Below are positions 44,447-53,316 of a DNA stretch of 64,000 bases, piece after piece. The translations under genes and the position numbers were made by a program. The stretch lies in NCBI RefSeq assembly GCF_005116645.1, contig NZ_SWCM01000001.1, positions 434,001 to 498,000 of the forward strand, in the 5' to 3' direction. Every line of letters starts with the position of its first letter. Position 1 is the first letter of the stretch. Below the pieces are notes generated by a model, which worked only from the letters and a program-made list of their open reading frames with translations, had not been told where the DNA came from and searched no databases. The DNA is from Desulfopila sp. IMCC35006 (lineage in GTDB: Bacteria > Desulfobacterota > Desulfobulbia > Desulfobulbales > Desulfocapsaceae).

Positions 44447-47400
44447 TTACGCCAATCGAGTGGGGGTAGTATCGAGTATATCGACTATACCGGCCAACGG
44501 AATGTGTATCCAGTCCGGCCGGTTATTCAGTTCATACTCGAGCTCATAGAAGACTTTTTCCAGCAGAAACATCTCCAGGACATAGCCGATATCAGCGCCC
44601 GGCAGGTATTGCGCCCCGCCCGCTGCGGCAAGATACGCCCCGACGAAGACACTGCTCATCCATTCATACCAGGCTCGGGCCCACGGCCGCAGCCGCTCCC
44701 GCCGATCCCTTTGTTCTTCGCCCGCCGGCAGCCCCCTCTCAGCGGCATAATGCAGGGACCGGAGCATGCCGGCCACATCTTTCAAAGCCGAGCCTTTGCG
44801 GCGTCTTTTGCTGAGCGGCCGCTGGGGTTCCCCTTCAAAATCAAGGAGGATAAAATCATTATTCTCTGTCCGCAGCACCTGGCCCAGATGATAATCGCCA
44901 TGATGCCGGATCAGCCAACCCAGTTTGTCGCCGAGTGACGCTATCCTGCCCACCCTGTCGAGTACTGCGGGGGCCTCGCTCATTACCCGATCCCTCTTTC
45001 TGCCGAGTTCTGCCGGCAGCTGCATGGATTTTCGGCTGAGGCCGGCCAGGGCTTGCTGAATCTGCCGGCTGATCGAATCGGCAAGTTGTTCCGCATACAC
45101 CCTGGTCGCTTTTTCCGGTTTGAAATCCTTGTTTTTCTTGTCGCCGGCCAGAGCCAGATGGAACTCTGCGGTCTGCCGTCCCAGGGTCTTGACCGACTGC
45201 AGATATGCACCAGTCATGGCCGCAAAAACAGCCGGCGGCTCCTGCACAGAGTCCTGGACAAGCTGCCGGCCCATCAAGCCCGGGACAGGCGGGGACTCGC
45301 CTCCGGCGTCTGCCTGTTCCGCCTTGCTGTAATAATCCTGCAGGGCCGACAGGGAATACGCCCAGCCGTCGCCCTGATTGGCGATATATTCCTGCAGCAT
45401 CCCGAGCGTTGCTTCATTGCCGGCGCCATCAACATACTGCAGGGTTCCGATCACCCTGGCGATTGCGGTAAACTGACCCTGCTCGGTGAGAAACAGGCTG
45501 ACTTCCACATCCGGATTGATCCCTTTTTCCAACTTTCGGTACAGCTTCAGGACAAAGCTCTCGCCGATGATTATCGAACTGTTGCTCTGTTCTGCCCCCA
45601 GCTTGCACACTGAGATGCAGCAGGTATCGGACTGCACAAGCTGGTCGTAGAGGTTGGTCGAAACGGCCTGGATAACTCCATTGTGGAAGGTTCTATACTC
45701 GCGGCCGTCACCGATGGCGCTTAAAAAAATATCACAGGAAGCGCGATCCATCAAAGCGTCATACAAAATCCCGTCACCCCGTCGATTTTTGACCAGGGCA
45801 AGCACACTCTCGGGCAGCTCTGCTCGCATGGCAGCGGCCGGTTCCCCCTGAACAATCTTCAGCGGCAGCACATATTCTTCTTCGCCGGAGTCATACCGCA
45901 GCCGGAGCACGGTCATATAAAAAGAGGCCCCCAGTTTACACCAGTCGATGAGGCTGCAGGACGAAATATTTTTCGCTTTGCCGGCGAACCAGCGCTGCCG
46001 GGCCAGATAAGCGGGCAGGATATCATTGCCGAGCGTCAAAAGGCAGTGGGGTTCCAGCAGGGTGTCCCACATTTTATCCAGGGTCAGCTGGGGCAGTTTC
46101 AAATGTTCCGGCGGCACGGACCGACCTGCCTTGATCGGTTCGGCTGGCGCTTCGAGGCGAAACCAGTAAAAACTATGCGGCCCCAGAGTAACGAAATAGG
46201 GCTGCTGATCAATGGCCGGAAATTCGGTTCTGCCGATCATCTCAACCGGGATCATGCCCTTGAATGCACCAAGATCCAACTCCGCCGGCTGGACATATCT
46301 GGACAGATTGGCGATCACCAGGATTATTTCCCCTTTATAACGGCGGGTAAAGGCAAGAATTGCCCGGTTATCCGGCCGGAGAAACTCTATACTGCCGCGG
46401 CCAAAGGCCTTGTGCTGCCGTCGCAGAGCGATCATCCGCCGCATGAAATGCAGCATGGATGAGGGATCCCGCTCCTGGGCCTCGACATTGACCGACTGAT
46501 AGCCGTACACCGGATCGGTGATCGGGGGCAGATAGAGACGGGCAGAATCGGCTCTGGAAAAACCGGCGTTGCGATCCAGACTCCACTGCATCGGCGTACG
46601 GACGCCGTTCCGGTCGCCAAGAAAGATATTATCGCCCATCCCCAACTCGTCGCCATAATAGATGACCGGCGAGCCGGGCATGGCAAAAAGCAGCGAATTG
46701 AGCAACTCCATGCGCCTTCGGCTGTTGTCGACAAGCGGTGCCAGCCGCCGGCGGATTCCGACGTTCAGACGCATTCTGCTGTCTTTGGCGTACTCCCTGT
46801 ACATGTAATCCCGTTCTGCGTCAGTAACCATTTCCAGGGTCAGTTCATCGTGATTGCGCAGAAAAAGCGCCCACTGACAACCGCCGGGAAGAGGCGGAGT
46901 ACGATCGAGAATATCGGTGATTGGGTGCCTGTCCTCCTGGCGCAGGGCCATGAACATCCTCGGCATGAGAGGAAAATGAAAGGCCATGTGACACTGATCG
47001 CCGTCGCCAAAATAAGGCAGGACATCTTCCGGCCACTGATTGGCCTCGGCCAGAAGCATCCGATCGGTATAATGTTGATCCAGTTCCCGGCGGAACTGTT
47101 TGAGAACCGCATGGGTTTCCGGCAGATTCTCGTTGCTGGTGCCCTCCCGCACGCAGAGATAGGGCACCGCGTCCAGTCGCAGCCCATCAACGCCCATATC
47201 GAGCCAGAAGCGCATTACTTTCAGGACCGCCTGGACGACTTTCGGATTATTGTGATTGAGATCGGGCTGGTGAGAAAAAAAACGATGCCAGTAATATGCC
47301 TTTGCCACCGGGTCCCAGGCCCAGTTGGAGGGTTCGCTGTCGGTGAAAATTATCCGTGTCTCGGGAAATCTGGCGTTGGTGTCGCTCCAGACATAATAGT

Positions 47401-47788
47401 TCCACCGTGCCGAGTTTTTTTTGGCCCTCCGCGCTGCCTGAAACCATGGATGCTGATCGGAAGTATGGTTGATAACCAGCTCGGTGATAATTTTTATCCC
47501 GCGCTGGTGGGCTTCGCGGACAAAGGCCCGGAAATCGCGCACCTTGCCATAGCCTGGATGAATTCCCCGATAATCGGCTATATCATACCCGTCATCTCTA
47601 AATGGCGAAGGGTAAAAAGGCAGCAGCCAGAGAGCATTGATCCCGAGTTTTTCGATATAATCAAGTTTTTCAATCAGTCCCTTAAAATCGCCGATCCCAT
47701 CGTCATTGCTGTCTCTAAAGGCCTTTACATGCAATTCGTAGATAATGGCGTCCTTATACCAGAGCGTATCTGTTTTTCCTGTCACCAT
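44447..47788 (-). CDS. treS: Trehalose synthase/maltokinase fusion (TreS-Pep2)
   Basis: A bifunctional protein of about 1113 residues. The N-terminal GH13 part (1 to about 560) interconverts trehalose and maltose: starts [20 protein letters not shown], nucleophile [12 protein letters not shown], acid/base [28 protein letters not shown]. The C-terminal part is maltokinase, making maltose-1-phosphate with [18 protein letters not shown] near 610, [11 protein letters not shown] and [17 protein letters not shown] near 985. AAGGA stands six bases before the ATG at 47788. The product of the kinase is the donor for GlgE, but only a remnant of glgE is found here, just upstream. Confidence 0.96.
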   Translation of the reverse strand: MVTGKTDTLWYKDAIIYELHVKAFRDSNDDGIGDFKGLIEKLDYIEKLGINALWLLPFYPSPFRDDGYDIADYRGIHPGYGKVRDFRAFVREAHQRGIKIITELVINHTSDQHPWFQAARRAKKNSARWNYYVWSDTNARFPETRIIFTDSEPSNWAWDPVAKAYYWHRFFSHQPDLNHNNPKVVQAVLKVMRFWLDMGVDGLRLDAVPYLCVREGTSNENLPETHAVLKQFRRELDQHYTDRMLLAEANQWPEDVLPYFGDGDQCHMAFHFPLMPRMFMALRQEDRHPITDILDRTPPLPGGCQWALFLRNHDELTLEMVTDAERDYMYREYAKDSRMRLNVGIRRRLAPLVDNSRRRMELLNSLLFAMPGSPVIYYGDELGMGDNIFLGDRNGVRTPMQWSLDRNAGFSRADSARLYLPPITDPVYGYQSVNVEAQERDPSSMLHFMRRMIALRRQHKAFGRGSIEFLRPDNRAILAFTRRYKGEIILVIANLSRYVQPAELDLGAFKGMIPVEMIGRTEFPAIDQQPYFVTLGPHSFYWFRLEAPAEPIKAGRSVPPEHLKLPQLTLDKMWDTLLEPHCLLTLGNDILPAYLARQRWFAGKAKNISSCSLIDWCKLGASFYMTVLRLRYDSGEEEYVLPLKIVQGEPAAAMRAELPESVLALVKNRRGDGILYDALMDRASCDIFLSAIGDGREYRTFHNGVIQAVSTNLYDQLVQSDTCCISVCKLGAEQSNSSIIIGESFVLKLYRKLEKGINPDVEVSLFLTEQGQFTAIARVIGTLQYVDGAGNEATLGMLQEYIANQGDGWAYSLSALQDYYSKAEQADAGGESPPVPGLMGRQLVQDSVQEPPAVFAAMTGAYLQSVKTLGRQTAEFHLALAGDKKNKDFKPEKATRVYAEQLADSISRQIQQALAGLSRKSMQLPAELGRKRDRVMSEAPAVLDRVGRIASLGDKLGWLIRHHGDYHLGQVLRTENNDFILLDFEGEPQRPLSKRRRKGSALKDVAGMLRSLHYAAERGLPAGEEQRDRRERLRPWARAWYEWMSSVFVGAYLAAAGGAQYLPGADIGYVLEMFLLEKVFYELEYELNNRPDWIHIPLAGIVDILDTTPTRLA

Positions 47789-47882
47789 TGCGCGTCCTTT
47801 TCCACTAACCATAAAAGGCAGAATCCTGAGTGACCAAGCAATCAGTTACATACAATAATACGATTACGACTCAACCTCATCT

Positions 47883-48056
47883 TTATGGGGCTATGAGGCG
47901 AACTTTCAGTGGTAAGAGAAAAAAATTATCCACCAGAAGCCCATGCACCTGAAACACCTCGCTTTCCTCGATATGCAGTGTCTCAAAAGGTACCTCCAGC
48001 CAGCCTGACTGAACGTTATGTGGATCGCGATTCATCCGAACATTTTGTCCCGGCAG
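47883..48056 (-). pseudogene. Remnant of the GlgE maltosyltransferase C-terminus
   Basis: About 57 codons on the minus strand, ending in TAA at 47883, resemble the last beta-domain of GlgE (alpha-1,4-glucan:maltose-1-phosphate maltosyltransferase). NRDPHNVQSGWLEVPFETL corresponds to the family's NLDPhhvQsGWvelPleel, FQVHGLLVDNFF to FqVhDLLtgarY, and KVRLIAP to nYVrLdP. The rest of the roughly 650-residue enzyme is absent: upstream sequence turns into the end of the sigma-54 regulator. No start codon or ribosome site fits. Its place directly before treS-maltokinase is where glgE sits in intact operons. Homology is by eye and should be checked. Confidence 0.6.
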
Positions 48057-48123
48057 ACAGGATTCGTCCATTGAAACAGGATGGAGAGGGCTGCAACAAA
48101 AGAATCGTGCTTCCACGACACCG

Positions 48124-49569
48124 TCATTTATGGACGAGCTGATATTTCTTGAGCAGATCATATAACCTGGAGCGCGAAAGACCGGAAACTTCGCAACTTC
48201 TCTGGATATTTCCTTTCGAAACGGCCAGGAGCTGACGCAGATATTTTTTTTCCTGATCGGCAATAGCCTTGTCCCGGGCTGTTTTCAGCGTCGGCATGTC
48301 CTGGGTCGCCCGGCAAACCGGGCCGTCCAGTCCATGAACCGAATCTTCTTCAGTCATTGCCGCTATTTTTTTCCTGGTAATCTCGATCCTGATATTGAGC
48401 GGCAGGTGTTTAGCATAAAGAATAGCACTGTCCTGGGCGCTGGCAATGGAACATTCGATGGTTTGAAACAGTTCCCTAACGTTTCCCGGCCAATCGTACT
48501 GGCCCAGGAGCATGGCAAAATCAGGCGATAAATTTTTCTTTGGCAGCTGGTGGTGCCGGCAGTAAGTATCTCGATAATAATAGACGAGTTCGGTGATATC
48601 CGTGGCTCTGCTTCGTAATGGCGGCAGTTCGAGATGGAAGGTTTTAAGGCGGAAAAAAAGATCTTCCCGAAAAGTCCCAGCCTCTACCATGGCCGGAAGA
48701 TTCTTGTTGGTCGCTGATATCAACCTGAAATCACTGGTTGTTTCAACATTCCCGCCGACAGGACGATATTTTCTTTCCTGAATAACACGGAGGAATTTTT
48801 TTTGGGTCTCCAGCGGCATCTCGGCCACTTCATCGAGAAAAAGCGTACCGCCGTCTGCCTGCTTGACAAGCCCCGGCTGTTTTTTATCGGCTCCGGTGAA
48901 AGATCCTTTGTCATAGCCGAAAAGGATACTCTCCACCAGGGTCGAGGGAAGAGCAGCACAATCAACAATGGTCATCTTTTGAGCGGCGCGCGAACTCAGC
49001 CGATGGATGAGCGCGGCGAAAAGATCCTTGCCGGTCCCTGTCTCGCCGGATATCAGAACGTTGGCATCGGACGGTGCTATTCTGGCCACAAAATTAATGC
49101 ATTTCTGGATCGGAGCGCTTCGGCCGATGATACCATGATGTTTAAGCCGATCACGGAATTCATCCTGCTTGCGGTGCGGAACATCATTTTTTGACAGTCT
49201 GTATTGCAGGGCTCGATGGAGAAGTTCAGGCAGCGCTTTTTCCGGATCAGGGTCTATGAGATACTCCCACACACCACTTTTAATTGCAATCTCCGCCTGA
49301 TCCATATCTCCGGCAGTGGTAAAAACAATTATTTCCGCCGCACCCGCATCGAACTGAAAATCCTCGACGACATAGCAGGCATCGCCGTCCTGCAGAGAAT
49401 CCCGCATCAGTATCACCTGATAGCTGTCGCTTCGACTTTTTTGCAGTCCTTCACCCAGGCTCGATGCGAAATCAAAGTGCACCGTTGGCGTATCCATGCA
49501 TTTCGACAATACATCGAATATTTTAGGGTCCCTGTCGATTATCAGAATAGTGGCATCAGAATCCGACAT
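48124..49569 (-). CDS. Sigma-54 activator with degenerate receiver domain
   Basis: 481-residue enhancer-binding protein. Residues 1-125 have a receiver fold, but Arg56 replaces the phospho-accepting Asp (VILMRDSL), the paired acidic residues at the start read DRD, and the conserved Lys is lost (EYLIDPDP). The AAA domain follows: Walker A GETGTGKDLFAALIH near 170, a GSFTGA variant of the sigma-54 contact loop GAFTGA, and Walker B GGTLFLDEVAEMPL. A Fis-type helix-turn-helix ends the protein (SCEVSGLSRSRLYDLLKKYQ). It may act without phosphorylation. Targets are unknown; the divergent gene is a paralogous receiver protein and the downstream operon is treS-glgB-malQ-treZY. Confidence 0.94.
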   Translation of the reverse strand: MSDSDATILIIDRDPKIFDVLSKCMDTPTVHFDFASSLGEGLQKSRSDSYQVILMRDSLQDGDACYVVEDFQFDAGAAEIIVFTTAGDMDQAEIAIKSGVWEYLIDPDPEKALPELLHRALQYRLSKNDVPHRKQDEFRDRLKHHGIIGRSAPIQKCINFVARIAPSDANVLISGETGTGKDLFAALIHRLSSRAAQKMTIVDCAALPSTLVESILFGYDKGSFTGADKKQPGLVKQADGGTLFLDEVAEMPLETQKKFLRVIQERKYRPVGGNVETTSDFRLISATNKNLPAMVEAGTFREDLFFRLKTFHLELPPLRSRATDITELVYYYRDTYCRHHQLPKKNLSPDFAMLLGQYDWPGNVRELFQTIECSIASAQDSAILYAKHLPLNIRIEITRKKIAAMTEEDSVHGLDGPVCRATQDMPTLKTARDKAIADQEKKYLRQLLAVSKGNIQRSCEVSGLSRSRLYDLLKKYQLVHK

Positions 49570-49837
49570 TGTTACCTTCCCAGAGGACGTCAGTTGTATA
49601 TGCCTTTCCTGGTCAGTTACATTCTCGTAATATTCTTATGGAGCACAATCATTTTCCAATTATCGGGTTGCAACTACTAGAAACAGGATAATTCTTTTTT
49701 TAAAAAAGGACAGAAAGAAAATAGAGACGATCCGCAGCCAGTTGAAGCCGTCTGGCTCACTTCCCGGTATGGTATTTGCAATTGTGATAGTAAAAAGTTG
49801 TCGGGACCAATGGCTCATCAGACAGAATAAAAGATAG

Positions 49838-50452
49838 ATGAACAATATTGCAATACTTTTAGTTGAGGGCAGGCCGGAGGAGAGAATGCTTATCCGGAAA
49901 TATCTCTCGCCCCCCCCTCCTGTTCATTTTGATCTGAGAGAAGCGGAGACCCTGAAGGAGGGGCTTTCTCTTCTTGCCCGTGACCACTTTGACGTGATCC
50001 TGCTTGACCTTGAACTGCCGGATTCGTCCGGGCTTGATACCGCCCGCAGGGTGATCACGAAATTCAGGGAGACGCCGGTTATTGTCCTGTCCAACCCCGA
50101 AGATGAGGCTCTTGCGCAACAGGCGGTCAGTTACGGGACCGAGGATTATATCGAAAAGAATTTTCTCTCGTCTGCCTTGCTTTTAAAATCGATACGTTAT
50201 GCAATGGAGCGAAAAAAAATCATCCAGGAAAAATACGATGTGCTGAGCGATCTCATCCTCGCCCTGGAAAAGATAGACTCCCTGGAAAGTCTCCTGCCCA
50301 TTTGTATCGGTTGTAAAAAAATCTATCATGAAGACAATCGCTGGGTGGATCTTGAAGAATATGTCCGACAATCTTCCAACATAAAAACAACCAGGGCCAC
50401 CTGTCCGGATTGCCAGCGGAGTATTGGAAAAAATTTTTATGTTACAAGATAA
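49838..50452 (+). CDS. Response regulator with C-terminal Cys-rich module
   Basis: 204 residues. Residues 1-125 form a receiver domain with the phospho-Asp present (HFDVILLDLELPDSSGL), Ser in place of Thr (VIVLSN) and the Lys in EDYIEKNF. A helical linker is followed by a four-Cys module of the type often seen after sensor domains: LPICIGCKKIYHEDNRWVDL then TTRATCPDCQ, which looks zinc-binding. There is no DNA-binding domain, so it probably acts through a protein partner. The receiver resembles that of the divergent sigma-54 activator (shared VHFD and GL segments), suggesting duplication. Confidence 0.88.
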   Translation: MNNIAILLVEGRPEERMLIRKYLSPPPPVHFDLREAETLKEGLSLLARDHFDVILLDLELPDSSGLDTARRVITKFRETPVIVLSNPEDEALAQQAVSYGTEDYIEKNFLSSALLLKSIRYAMERKKIIQEKYDVLSDLILALEKIDSLESLLPICIGCKKIYHEDNRWVDLEEYVRQSSNIKTTRATCPDCQRSIGKNFYVTR

Positions 50453-50625
50453 TGCGCTGCTCGCCGGGCAGAGGGAAACGCACGGCAGGCCGGTTCGTAA
50501 CGGATGGTGACCGATTGAGAGAAGATATCGCCTCCAGTCAGCCGCCTCGTGGCGGTAATTTTTTGATAATCCCGACTCTGCAGCAAGTCTTGTTCCAGCG
50601 CCTGCCTCAACCATAAGGGTGAACT

Positions 50626-50865
50626 TTGAGCAACAGGAAAGAAGCAAACGAGCACCCCATACAACACAGAGTCAAGAGGGGCAAAACAAAACTCTATCAC
50701 CTCTACGGCTGGATTCTTTTTATCATCTGCGCCTTGCTCTTCATGATCGAGAGCATCATCAACTGGAAGCCGCTGAGCCTTGCCGGAAGTGTTATTTTCC
50801 TGGTAGCATGCCTGCTCTTTCTTATTCCGTTGATTGATTCTCTCAAAAAAGATAAAGATGAATAG
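50626..50865 (+). CDS. Small two-helix membrane protein
   Basis: 79 residues beginning at a TTG codon with AAGGGTG four to five bases upstream. A basic N-terminus (about 25 residues) precedes two transmembrane helices: YGWILFIICALLFMIESII and LAGSVIFLVACLLFLIPLI, joined by a short NWKPLS loop, and a charged tail KKDKDE. No family is recognised. Codon phase, ribosome site and membrane pattern make it a likely real gene. It lies 170 bases after the response regulator and just before palindromic element P2. Confidence 0.62.
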   Translation: MSNRKEANEHPIQHRVKRGKTKLYHLYGWILFIICALLFMIESIINWKPLSLAGSVIFLVACLLFLIPLIDSLKKDKDE

Positions 50866-50924
50866 GTATCTATTGTTCCCGTGTCTGTATGAAGACACCC
50901 CCTGCGGCAAAGGAAACATCCCGG

Positions 50925-51118
50925 CACAAAGAACAAGGTGGTTACCTCTAAAGTTCAGCTTAGAAGGTCCAGAGGGATATGAGGTGCCCTTTGCACGGGT
51001 GTTCCGCAGCCTGGATGGCTGCGGTCAAGCCCCCAGGGATGGGTTTATGGCGTCCCGAGTAAAGGGCACCTCATATCCCCCCATATGGCTGAAATTTAGT
51101 GGTAATCACAAAGAACAA
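50925..51118. mobile_element. Palindromic element P2 with 12-bp flanking direct repeat
   Basis: The element (50937-51106) is bounded on both sides by CACAAAGAACAA (50925-50936 and 51107-51118), a perfect 12-bp direct repeat that looks like a target duplication. The inner arm GGGATATGAGGTGCCCTTT (50974-50992) pairs perfectly with 51061-51079. The core matches elements P1 and P3 in reverse orientation, including GGGACGCCATAAACCCATCC read on the minus strand. The outer arms resemble the ATTACC-n-CT ends of P1. No coding capacity. Confidence 0.85.
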
Positions 51119-51183
51119 TAGAGCGCCGTTCATCCCGGTACAACCATTCATATCGCCTCGTCATCGCCTGCAAGGCGGTCACC

Positions 51184-52374
51184 ATGCATGGATATCTCAG
51201 CCTCGGCCGGCCCGACAGGATAAAACTCTTACCCGTGATGCATATGAATTCATTTGATACGCTTATTTTTCCCGATACGGAGCTTTTTCAAGAGAGATAT
51301 TTTCCGTTGCTGCTGTTTTGCTCTCCCCTGCACTTTCTGCAGCCGGTGGAACCTGGACCCGACGCAAAGCACAATGAGGAAGCAACTCATTTCTACCAAC
51401 GAGATTTATGGCGGGCACACACCCCTGCCCCGCTTGGTGTCAACCGAACACAATTTTTGCGTTTGCTCGACGATATCAAAACCCGCAGAGAGTATTACGT
51501 CGACCAGCTCAACGGGCTGATCACCGGCGCGGGCGCTGTACCGGACAATGCAAATCGCCCCAGAGAAGACCATGCACTTGTCGCCTCTTTGCTGAAAGAA
51601 CATGGGATAGCGGGCAAAGACATCGAAGGGCAGCTGGAGCTGTGGCAGTCTCGCCTTATTCTGAGTATTGCCGAAATACTCGAGAGGGAAGAGGACGATC
51701 TGCAGGAGGAGACCTCTTATTTCAATGCGGAAGAACTTGAGGCCCTTCGTTCCTTGAAAAAAGAGGACGGCTCGGATGCAGAATATCTGTTGCAGGAGAT
51801 GGAAAAATTTACGAACCAGCGGCATAAGCCTCATGAGAACAATATGCAGATGCGTTTCAATGCCTGGGCCTATCTCATGCACCTGCAGCCGCTGCCAGCG
51901 GTAAGCCTCTGGTTAGCCTCGACACGGACTGCCGCCGAGCAGATTCTGCAGAGATACACGTCGGCCAGCGGAAAACATGCTGTCCCTCTCTTAAAGCTTG
52001 CCCTTCCCGCCGCTATTTCGGCAAGCGGTAAATATGTGGTTGAGCGGATCGAAGCCTTTCACCAGGCGACGGCGTTCATTCACCGGGGCCTGGCCGCCGA
52101 CTTTGCCCGAATTACCGCAACCGTGCCGTACATGCCGGATTCACCTGATTCCCTGCTGCCCTACGGCACCGACTGGGCCGACCAGTGGGAAACCATGCTC
52201 TATGACTCGTTTCCTGCCGCACAGGATGGCCGAACCAGCATCACTTTTTACCTGCTGCCGGGCCAGCCTGTTGCCGGCCTTCTCACTTCGCCGTACCCTG
52301 GCAAAAAAGAAAACGACGACAACAGGGTTGATAGCGCTGCCCACGGTTTGCTTGGAATACTTGGTTCCGCCTGA
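51184..52374 (+). CDS. Unrecognised protein bracketed by palindromic elements
   Basis: 396 residues, no family recognised. No signal peptide or membrane helix is clear; the first 20 residues are basic. The middle (residues 160-220) is strongly acidic and helical (LEREEDDLQEETSYFNAEEL), followed by a more hydrophobic helical part (WAYLMHLQPLPAVSLWLAST) and an Ala/Pro-containing C-terminus with YGTDWADQWETMLYDSF. AAGGCGG stands about five bases before the ATG at 51184; ATGs at 51238 and 51244 are alternatives. Its codon use is protein-like throughout. It sits between elements P2 and P3, which are in inverted orientation. Confidence 0.72.
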   Translation: MHGYLSLGRPDRIKLLPVMHMNSFDTLIFPDTELFQERYFPLLLFCSPLHFLQPVEPGPDAKHNEEATHFYQRDLWRAHTPAPLGVNRTQFLRLLDDIKTRREYYVDQLNGLITGAGAVPDNANRPREDHALVASLLKEHGIAGKDIEGQLELWQSRLILSIAEILEREEDDLQEETSYFNAEELEALRSLKKEDGSDAEYLLQEMEKFTNQRHKPHENNMQMRFNAWAYLMHLQPLPAVSLWLASTRTAAEQILQRYTSASGKHAVPLLKLALPAAISASGKYVVERIEAFHQATAFIHRGLAADFARITATVPYMPDSPDSLLPYGTDWADQWETMLYDSFPAAQDGRTSITFYLLPGQPVAGLLTSPYPGKKENDDNRVDSAAHGLLGILGSA

Positions 52375-52439
52375 ATTTACTTGCTCTCACCCAAAAAGAG
52401 AAGAGTCTCTGCGTCAAGACTGGCTGAAACAGGCAAGTG

Positions 52440-52635
52440 CATTGACATTTGTGATTATCGCTCAAGTCCAGCTCAGAAGATCCACTGGGATATGAGGCGA
52501 CCTTTTCACGGGACGCCATAAACCCATCCCTGGGGGCTTGACCGCAGCCATCCAGGCTGCGGAACACCCGTGAAAAGGTCACCTCATATCCCCATATAGC
52601 GTAGGGTTAAGTGGTAATCACATTGACAATTGTGA
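52440..52635. mobile_element. Palindromic element P3 with 15-bp flanking direct repeat
   Basis: The element (52455-52620) lies between CATTGACATTTGTGA (52440-52454) and CATTGACAATTGTGA (52621-52635), a direct repeat with one mismatch in 15. The inner arm begins GGGATATGAGGCGACCTTTT (52487-52512) and pairs with 52567-52592 at 25 of 26 positions. The core has GGGACGCCATAAACCCATCC and a CCGCAGCC/GGCTGCGG hairpin, in the same orientation as P1 and opposite to P2. The end GGTAATCA matches the other copies. No coding capacity. Confidence 0.86.
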
Positions 52636-52805
52636 CCAATGCAATAATTATTTGATACAAGTTGCATAGCATAACCTAAAAAAGAACTGAAGAGGCATGC
52701 CTTCGGCAATTATAAAAATCTAGAATTGCTTACCACTGTTTTTTTGGCCAAATTCTGTTCCAGGCTCGCCATGAGCGCCTCATTCAATGAGCGGGGAGAT
52801 GACGA

Positions 52806-53315
52806 ATGATATCGGTCAAAGGAAAAAATAACTGGCCACTCATCATATCGCGGGGAGGGCTGTTCTTCGTCCTCTGGTGGATTCTCACTGATGGGGTGGC
52901 ATCATCCTGGTGGATCGGCGGACCGGCTATTTTGCTGGCGGTTGCGACCAGCACGATACTCTTGCCACCCGGGTCTTTTGTCTGGTATGAGTTTCTAAAG
53001 TTCGTGCCCTTCTTCCTCTTGCGTTCCCTGCTTGGTGGCATAGATGTGGCATGGCGCGTCTTTCATCCGGCCATGCCCATGTCTCCCGTTCTCATTGAAT
53101 ATACGCATCGACTGCCGACGGGAATGCCGCAGGTGTTCATGGCCAATTCTATCAGTCTGCTGCCAGGCACATTGAGCACCGAACTCGATCAAGATGTTCT
53201 CAAAATACACGTGCTGGACAGTCAGGGTAATTTTCTGGCAGAACTTGAAGAGGTGGAACAAAGAGTGGCCAGGATGTTCGACGCATCCCTGAAGGTTTCT
53301 GAAGGAGGCAGGTAA
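52806..53315 (+). CDS. mrpE: Mrp antiporter subunit E
   Basis: 169-residue MnhE-family membrane protein, an accessory subunit of the Mrp Na+/H+ antiporter. N-terminal hydrophobic pair of helices (LFFVLWWILTDGVASSWWIG, PAILLAVATSTILL), then a cytoplasmic domain with the family block NSISLLPGTLSTELDQDVLKIHVLD near residue 118 (shown in part). The start ATG at 52806 follows a GGGGAG site. It opens the plus-strand mrp operon, about 170 bases after palindromic element P3. Base composition rises towards GC from here on. Confidence 0.93.
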   Translation: MISVKGKNNWPLIISRGGLFFVLWWILTDGVASSWWIGGPAILLAVATSTILLPPGSFVWYEFLKFVPFFLLRSLLGGIDVAWRVFHPAMPMSPVLIEYTHRLPTGMPQVFMANSISLLPGTLSTELDQDVLKIHVLDSQGNFLAELEEVEQRVARMFDASLKVSEGGR

Positions 53316-53316
53316 T

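Noticed and set aside
46850-47833. 327-codon plus-strand ORF
   Set aside because: Antisense to the intact TreS domain, with no recognisable features.
47883-48263. 126-codon ORF as a complete gene
   Set aside because: Its first half overlaps the end of the sigma-54 regulator in another frame and is not protein-like; only the last about 57 codons resemble GlgE.
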